From an uncultured Bacilli bacterium (GTDB taxonomy: Bacteria > Bacillota_I > Bacilli_A > RF39 > UBA660), in contig CANRHS010000004.1 in the NCBI GenBank assembly GCA_947630495.1, positions 1 to 40,964 of the forward strand: a DNA stretch of 40,964 nt, given 5' to 3'. Below, in pieces: positions 1-9,300 of the stretch. Under the pieces are notes generated by a model. It was not told where the DNA came from and did no database searches. It worked only from the letters and a program-made list of their open reading frames with translations. Both the position numbers and the translations under genes were made by a program. The stretch's first letter is position 1. Every line of letters starts with the position of its first letter.

Positions 1-334
1 TCTTAACGACTAAAAAAAGACAAGTTGTTTCAACTCATCTTTTGATAGTTTTAAACAAACTATCGGAAGAACCATATTTTTCTTACTTTTAAAATATCAA
101 AAAAAGTCTGAATTAGAACAAAAAACTTCTGAAAAAGAAGAAATAGATGGACAAATATTTGAACTTGAAAAATATTTTAAAATTGAGGGACAGGGAGTTG
201 GAAGTCAAATAGATAATGGTCTTGAATCTATTAAAGCCTTTTTACAAAATAACAAAAATAATCCAACTGCAATAATTGGACAGACTTTTACAATCGCTGG
301 TGAAACCGTAAGTTTTGAAAGTTATGAAGAGGGC

Positions 335-3300
335 ATGGATTTTGTTAATACTTTTAAAGAGAAAAAACAAAATGAATTAAATGGTTTAAAAGAACAATCA
401 GCAACATTAAAAGAAGAAATAAAAATATTAAATAAAACTATTGGACAAATAGATTCTAATTTGGTTTTTTATGATAATTTTGTCTATGCTTATCAAGAAA
501 TAGATGTTAAAGATTCAAGTTTTGATGAGTTTTTAGGGTATTCAAAAAAAGGTGGATATGATTTAAAAAATTGTTCTATTAATGAGGCTTTAACGATTTT
601 AAGATTATATTATTCAGAAAATGGTAACGAAGATAAAGATATAAACTTATTTTCATTTTTAGACTATATAAGACAAAATAATAAAGATTATAAAGATATG
701 TCTGATGAAAAATTTGCTGAAGAAGTAAACATTGCTAGAACTGATTTTGCTTCAATGACAGGTTGGAACGGAAAATTAATGGAAATCAATGATACTTTAT
801 ATAAAATGATGGACATTGATTATTTTTACATGAATGAAGAAGAAAAAAAGGCTTATGGAGTAATTCTTGCAAAAGAGGGGAAAGAAAGAGCAGATTATTA
901 TTTGGAAGTAATTGAAGAAAGAAGTCTAAATGCTCGTAAAGGAATGGAAGAGGGGTATAAAACTTTTAAAAATATAGTTTCAAGTCCAGGTAAATTAATG
1001 GAAATTGGAACAGCCTTTATGGAGGGTGGTTGGAGTGGATTAGCAGGTTATTGCGACCATATTTATTCTATTACAACTGGTGATTATAAAATGACCGTAA
1101 ATGATTATGCTAGTCAAACGGTACAACAATTATTTCAAACCATGATTTTATCATATACACCAGTTGACCATTCAACAATAGATGAGTTTGAAAAGGAATA
1201 CGGATTAGACGCAGTAACTGCCAATAATTTAAGAAAAACAATTACTGAAAGAGCATATAAAGGTGAAGAAGAATTAAGATATTATGAATTATTAGGTTAT
1301 ATAAGTCCTGATGATGGTGGTTTAACGGAAGAAGAAGTAAAAGAATATGAAAAAATGTTCAAATCAATAGATGGAGGAGAATTTTATACAAAATATGTTT
1401 TAAAAAGTGCTTATAGTGCAGGTGTTTCAACAGGAAATATGATTCCTTCAGTTGCACTTGGAATGATACCAGTAGTAGGTCCTTATTTAGCCAAAATTTC
1501 TTTTTGGGCTTCAGCAGCAGGTGGTACTTATAGAGAACAAAGAAGAAATGGTGCAAGTTGGGGAGACGCAATGCTTGCAGGTGCAATTGATGGAGCATTG
1601 GAAGTTGGAACTGAGTATTTTGTTGGTGGTATTCCTGGTTTATCTAAAAATGCAGTTGGAATTGGTGATTTCTTAAAAATGCCATTTGCTCAAAAAGCCT
1701 TATTTATGGGAAAAGAAATATTAGGTGAAGAAATTGAAGAAACACTTCAGTTATTTGGTGGTGATTATTTATTAAGCAAAATTACTGGGGACACTTATGC
1801 TTTAAGTGATAAATGGGAACAATTACCTGAAACACTTATTTCAACATTTATGTCAACATTAGCCCTTAATAGTTTAACATATGGAAGTCAAACTGCCTTT
1901 GTTTATGGTAATACTATGATAAATCTTACTGCTAATGACTGGGCAAATTTATATAACGAGGGATTTAATGCTATTAATTTCAAAAAAATGCTTGATAATA
2001 AAGTTGATATGAATTTAAGAGCAACAGAGAATGATAATCCTTTAAATGATATAGCAAAAGTATTAAAAGAAAACGGATTAAAATCAGATATAGGCTTTAA
2101 AAATGGAAAATTTATTATAAATGGAATTGAATATACTGCAAAAGAATTTGGAGATATGTTGACAATAGCCTATAGAGGAGAATTTTCTAATGCTGATAAT
2201 GCAACAATATTAAAAATAATAAGAATGGCTAATAATTTTAGTAAAGAGGAAAGATTAGCATTAGATAAAATTAATCCTAATTGGGAACAAGAATTAAATG
2301 TTTTTGAGGCTAGAGAATTATTAAATAATAATCAAGATGTAAAAGTTGATGATGTTGAAACTAAGACTGATGATGGCAAAGTTGATGTAAGGCAAATAGA
2401 GGGAGAAGTTGAAACAACAACTGAAACGGCAGAGGAAGTAGTATATCAAGAAGAACAAGATAGTAAGTTGGAAGAAAACATAAAGGGATTACCTGCACCA
2501 GAAGTAGAACAAGATACAGAATCAAAAGTTGAAACCCTTGATGTTAATAATGATGATAAGGTTGATGTAGAACAGACTGAAAATCAAGAAAATGTAACGG
2601 AACAACAAGAAGTAATTTCCCAAGAAGAACAAGACAGAAAGTTAGCCGAAAAAGTAGAAAGTTTAAATGCTCCTAAAGTAGAACAAGATTTACAAGCAAA
2701 AGTTGAAAATCTTGATACAACTCAAAGTCAATCATTATTAACTGGTATTCGTTTGAAAAGAGGAGGATTTGATGAATCAACAACTTATGGGGCTTATAAA
2801 CAAGAAAATATATTTAAAACTAGTGTTGAAAATATAAATAATGTTATAGAAAAAATAAAAAGCATAAATCCTATAGAACAAGTTTTAATAGAATTAAATG
2901 ATACGAGGGGATTAAGTTTAGAAATTTTAGATAGTATTCCTGATAATGTTGATATTAGAGTAATAGGTAGTTATACTGAAGAATATTTTAAAGGATTAAA
3001 ATTTGGTAATCAAAATTTAAGAGAAAAGGCTACTTATTCAAAAAGTGAATTACATGATATTTTAACTAAAATAGAAAGCATAGAGAAAGGAATTAATCCT
3101 AATTGGAATCAATATGAAGTAGCATTATATATTTATGAATATTTAAAGAAAAATATGGTTTATACAACTCCTGATAAAGTTAATGATGGAGGTGGAATGA
3201 CTGGAAGGTCAAGAAATTTTGATTCATTAATTGGATTAGTTAATCAAATATCTACTTGTAATGGATTTGCTTTAATATATCAAGAATTATTAACAAGACA

Positions 3301-6300
3301 AGGAATAGAATGTGTAAATGTTGGTGGAAAGTATCTTAATGGTACAGAAGGACAACACGCTTGGAATATTGTTACAATAGATGGTAATAGTTTTATAGTT
3401 GATTCAATTTGGGATTGTCAAGCTTATGAAAACGGAATTAATCATACAACTGGATTTGGAACTGTAAAACCTAATATGTATTCCCCACGTTCATATTATG
3501 ATTTGTCTAATAGTACTATTAATTTAAAACAAGAAGATGTAAATAATATGCTAACTCAAGTTTCATCTAGTGTACCAACTACAATTGATTCTTATGATGA
3601 TATAATTGAAAGATTTGAATCTGGTTTGGAAGAGGGACGAGCAAGAATAGATGAACTTGTAAATGGTAAGAAAAATGTTGTTGAAACTCTTGATATTAAT
3701 AATGATGATAAGGTTGATGTAGAGCAAACCGAAAATCAAGAAAATGTAACAGAACAACAAGAAGTAATTTCTCAAGAAGAGCAAGACAGAAAATTAGAGG
3801 AAAGCATAGAGGAATTGTCTGTACCTAAAGTAGAACAAGATACAGAAGCCCAAGTTGAAACACTTGATGTTAATAATAATGATAAGGTTGATATAGAACA
3901 AACTGAAAATAAAGAAGAAATTGAAGAAAATGTTAAATTAATTCAACAAGATGAATATTTTGATTATGAAACTGATTATTATGTTGTAAAGAAAAACTTT
4001 ATTGAAAAAATTTCTCATTTAGTAAAATTGCGTAATTTATCAAATTCTTTAAAAAATAAACTTCAAAATTATCTAAATACGGATAGTGAATTCGTTGAAT
4101 TAAAAGTTCATGATTTGTATGAAATTTTGGCAAGTATGAATACTAGATTTTCTTGGGATTTAGAAGAATGTATTAAAATATTTTTAGAAGATAAGGAATT
4201 CGGAACAAGATATAAAGAATTGTATGATATATTAACTGATTATAGTAAAAAGACAAAAGGTACTAGGCATAATAATTTGTATAATCATAGATTAGCAGAT
4301 GATTTATTAACATCAATTTATGAGAAATTATTTCATGAAGATACTAATAATTTTTTAAATGGTGTAGTTAGCAATAATGTAAATGAATTTTTAAATTGTG
4401 TTATTGAATTTCTTGAAATTGAAAATAAAATGAGCAGAAAAAATGATATATTGAAAGCAAAAGATGATTTAATGTCAAATTTATCTGTAATTTTATCTGC
4501 TGAAGAATATGAAGAAGTCGCAAGACAGTTTGATGAAATGATTAATACAATTCCTATTGATTTAGATAAAGTTATGAACTTTCTTGTTGAAAAACAAAAA
4601 CTAATAATAGAAGATTGGAAATTCAAAGTTACTAATCCAGATGATTTTGTACCTGGACAACCTTTTAGATTTATATGTCATTCTACAACTTCACCAGAAT
4701 ATAAAGGAGATTTTACATATAGATATGTGTCAACTTCATTATTGACAGAAGAGTTTTATGATACTTATCATAGTGGTTTTGGTTTTATTTTCTCTCCAGA
4801 TGATATTACATCTGCTATGCCATATGATACCAATACTATGAATTCAGCAGATAGTGCAGATGAATTATTCTTTTACACAACTGTTCCAACAATTTATTCT
4901 ATGGATAAACTTCTTGAGGCTATGAGAGTACAAAGGGCAGAAAATAGGCAAAAACAATCTGCCCATAAAGTTTATAGTGAATTAGTTATAGATGGTTTTA
5001 ATCCAACTGCAATTTTCTGCTTTACTGATGGAAGTTTATCTTATAATCAAAATTATAGAAATGCAAAGAAATTACAAGCCCAATTTCCAAATTTGAAAAT
5101 TATTGAAATTGATTTGACTTTATATGATAATTTTAATTATTCTAGGAGTTCATTTGCATATTTGCTTAGACAACTTAATGATGGGGTTGAAATTCCTGAA
5201 TATCAATTAGATTCTTATAAGCCTTTCTTTGAAGAATTTATGGCTATGAAAAAGAGTGGAACATACACAGAAGAAGATATAAAAAATTTATTCAATAAAC
5301 ATAAATACTTAGTTAGTGATATAAGAGAAAGAGATATTTTTAGTGGAAAGTTAAGTGCAGAAGAAATGCGATTGGCTATAAAATATAATTATCGCATATC
5401 ATTAGAATCTTTGTTAAAAGGTGAAAGAAGTATTGAAAGTGGTATCTATAACATTGAAGAATATAAGGAAAATCCTATATTGTTAGAGGTATATCCAGGC
5501 TTAAATACATTTATTGATATGTATAGAGATGGAATTATTACAGAGGGATATTTATCAAATGTATTAGAAAATAACAATGTAACTTCTTTTCAAGATATAG
5601 TTGATATAACATTAAAAAATGTAGAAAACAGAAAACAAGAATTATTAAAACAATTAGAGGAACTAAGAGCAACTAAATCAAGCATAGAATCTGAAATAAA
5701 TAGTTCAAAAGATAAGATAAATTCACGAATTGAAGAGATTCAAAAACAAATAAATGCTAATGAATCTAGAATTAAAGAAATAGATGAAATATTAGAAAAT
5801 GCTTCTGCTATTGTATTTAATCAATATGATTATAATTTTTTGAAAGAAAGAGAAGAAAGATTACAACCTGATATTAAAAAATTAGAGGATTTTGACAGAG
5901 AAAATCAATTATTAAATGATAAACTTACGAAACTAAAAGAAGAACAAGAAGAGATAGTTAGTAGAAAACAAGAATTAGAGCAACATTGGTATAGAAATAG
6001 AAAGCAAATTCAAGAATTAGCAACTAAACTAAAAAATATAAGTGCAGAAATATCAAAGTTAGAATCTTCAATTAATTCAAATAATGATGATATTTCTATG
6101 CAATTTTTAAGAGATAATGTTAATAGAGAGAAGTTATCTTTACAAAAAGCAATTCAAGAATTTGAAGAAAAAACAGGAGTAAAATATGAAGAATATCCTG
6201 AACAATTACAAAAGGCTTTAAAATTGACTGAATTTGATTTTGAACATAAAGATAATGATAATTTAAGAACTGAGCAAAGTAATTTAAGAATGCAAATATC

Positions 6301-9300
6301 AAATTTAGAGTTTGAAATTGATAGTTTACAGAGAGAAATGGATTCATATTTTTTTGAAACAGAGAATAAAAATAAGGCAAATGAAATTGATAGACATATA
6401 AAAAGTTTAGAAAAAAGATTAGCAGATTTAGAAAATAGTTCTAAGTATCAAGTTGAAACTCTTGATGTTAATAATGATGATAAGGTTGATGTAGAACAAA
6501 CCGAAGAAGTCGAGACATTAACTGAAACAGAAGATGAAGTAGTATCTCAAGAAGAACAAGATAGTAAGTTAGAAGAAAGCATAGAGGGGTTATCTGCACC
6601 TAAAGTAGAACAAGATACAGAATCAAAAGTTGAAACTCTTGATATTTCTGAATATAAAGTTTTTAAATCTGAAGAAGAATTACCTGCTCAAATTTTTGAA
6701 AATAAAAAATATATAAATATTTTTGGTGATTTAGCAGATGGATATAGTTTAAACGAAATTTATCAAACATCTTCTGAAACTAAAAGAAGTGATATAGATT
6801 CTTTAATTAAAGTATTACAGGAAAATGGGTTGGATTTAGATATGGCTTTAACTTTATATAGATATTCAATTGGCAGTAATATAATACTAGGTATTAAAAG
6901 AGGTACTGCTTCTAAAAAAAGTATTTTTGAAAATATAAAATTAAAATCTAAAGAAAGCTTTATACAAAGAGGAATTTCTCAAGAAATGATTGCAACAATA
7001 GACAATTTTGTTAGAAATTTAGATTATTCTTTGCCATTATATAAAAATTATCAATTAACAAAAGAATTCTTTATGAAGCAAGGATTATCTAATAAACAAA
7101 TTTCTTCAATTTTAACTTATGTAAAAGATATTAATTCTTTATATCATGTTGATTATACTATCGCAAAATTAGATGAAATATTGAATAACACAACATTACA
7201 GGAACCTATGGTATTATATAGGGCAGTTAATAGTTCATACCTAAAACAATATTTAAATTCTGGAGAAAGTTTAACTGAATTAGTTGGAAAAACAATATCC
7301 GAAACAGGTTATTTAAGTACCTCACCTTTATACGATAAATCTTTATCTGGTCAATCTAAACTTGATTTGGTTTATGAAATATATACTCCAGATGGAACAA
7401 AAGGAGTAGATGTAACACCTTTTTCTGGCTATGAGGGTGCTGAAATAGAATATTTACTTGCACCAACAAATCTTTATGTATTTGAAGTAATTCCAAATGT
7501 AGTTGATAAAAAGGGAAATACGAAAACCATATGTAGATGTACTACTGACAAATCGTTAATGGAAGCAATGATTAATTCTAAACAAGTTGGTAGGGTTAAT
7601 GATTTAGAAACTAAAACTGATGATGGTGTAGTTGATGTAGAACAAACCGAAGAACAGGAAAATTTAGATGAAGAACAATTAGATTCATATAAACCTACTG
7701 ATGAAGTTTTAATGAGAGATAAAAAAGTTATTTCTGATAATGTTAAAAAGTTTGTGGATACTATTTTATCTGAATATGGTGATAATATTCCTCAAAATAT
7801 AAAAGACTATTTAAAAAGCATAAACATTGAAGATATAGTTCATATTGATAATACTGGAACAATATCATTATATGTTTCTGATGGTGAAATTTATTTGCCT
7901 AAAAATGCTTATAATGTTTTATCACTTGTTTCTAAAATACCTGGATTTGGTAAATTAAAAAATCATGTAACTCATAATCAAGATAATATGATTATTAACA
8001 ATAATACATTCTTAAATTTCATTAGTCATGTATTTTTAAAAGGGTTAACTCCACAAGAATATTTTGCTGAAATAGCATTACATGAAACTTTACACTTGTG
8101 TGGATCTGATGGTGCTTTTGCTTTATTTGAGGGATTAACAGAATTTAAAACAAGAGAAATAGCTCAGAAATATGGATTAGAAACTTCTTGTTGTGGTTAT
8201 CCTAAAGAAACAAGAATAATTTACGAATTACAACAATTGTTTGGTAAAAATGTTATGGATAAAATTACTTTTGCTGATGGATATTCAAAAAAATATCAAA
8301 TAATTTATGATTCTTTAGGAGAAACAGAGGCAGAATTATTTAAAAATATATTTGTTGAAATGCAATTACAATTTGAGCCTTATATTTCTAAAAAATATCC
8401 AGGTGTTTTTGGAATATTAGATAAATGTTATCAATATTCAAAAATAGATTATTCAAAAGTTTATGATATGATAAATGCTTATCGTGAAAGCAAAGGCTTA
8501 CCTAGAGTAAGTTTTGAAGAAAGTTTACAAACTAAAAAAGTAATAGATAAAATAAAATCTATTTTTGGTAATATGCAAACAAGTAATAATACAACAAATT
8601 TATCAGATGAAGTAATGTTAAATCAACTTGCTGAAATATTAAATGCAGTTGAAGATATAGATAATAATTTAGATGTTAATGATGTTTCTAACAATGATAC
8701 TGATGATAAAATAATGGAAGAAATTTCATCACAATTATCCCAACATAATTTACCAAAATTAATGGAACTTGTAAATTCATTAAAGAGTATAAGTTCTAAA
8801 CTTGTTTCAACTCTTGAAATTTTGCATTATTGTAGTAATGCTTTGGTTTCCAATTCACAAGCATTTGAAACATTACTTAGTGATTTGTTAGCAAGTGCAA
8901 CAGATGAAGATTTACTTAATGCATTAAAGTCAAATAAAGTTGATTATTATAGTGATGTAGAGGGAATTTTAGAATTGCTATCTCCAGAGTATAAATTAAA
9001 AGCATTTGAATTAGGAATTTTAAAAGAAGATACTATATTTAAAACTATTTTAGACTTTGAAACAAATCAACTTAAAATAGAAAGTTTGAAATATCTTAAA
9101 GAAAGTAGAAATATAGTTGATGTTATAGATAATATAACTGCTGAGACAAAAGAAGAAACTGATAAATTAAGAATTTCTGCTTTAAGTTATTTAAAAAATG
9201 ATATGGATAAAGTATCAATTATCAAAATTTTATCATCTCAAAATAAAGTTCAAGAAACTTTAGCATTGTCTGATATTGAAGCCCAATTAAATATTATTGA

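Noticed and set aside
1359-6380. Minus-strand ORFs of 73-97 aa inside the giant gene
   Set aside because: Low-complexity, Leu/Phe/Tyr/Ile/Ser-rich translations antisense to an AT-rich long ORF, with no RBS; expected by chance.
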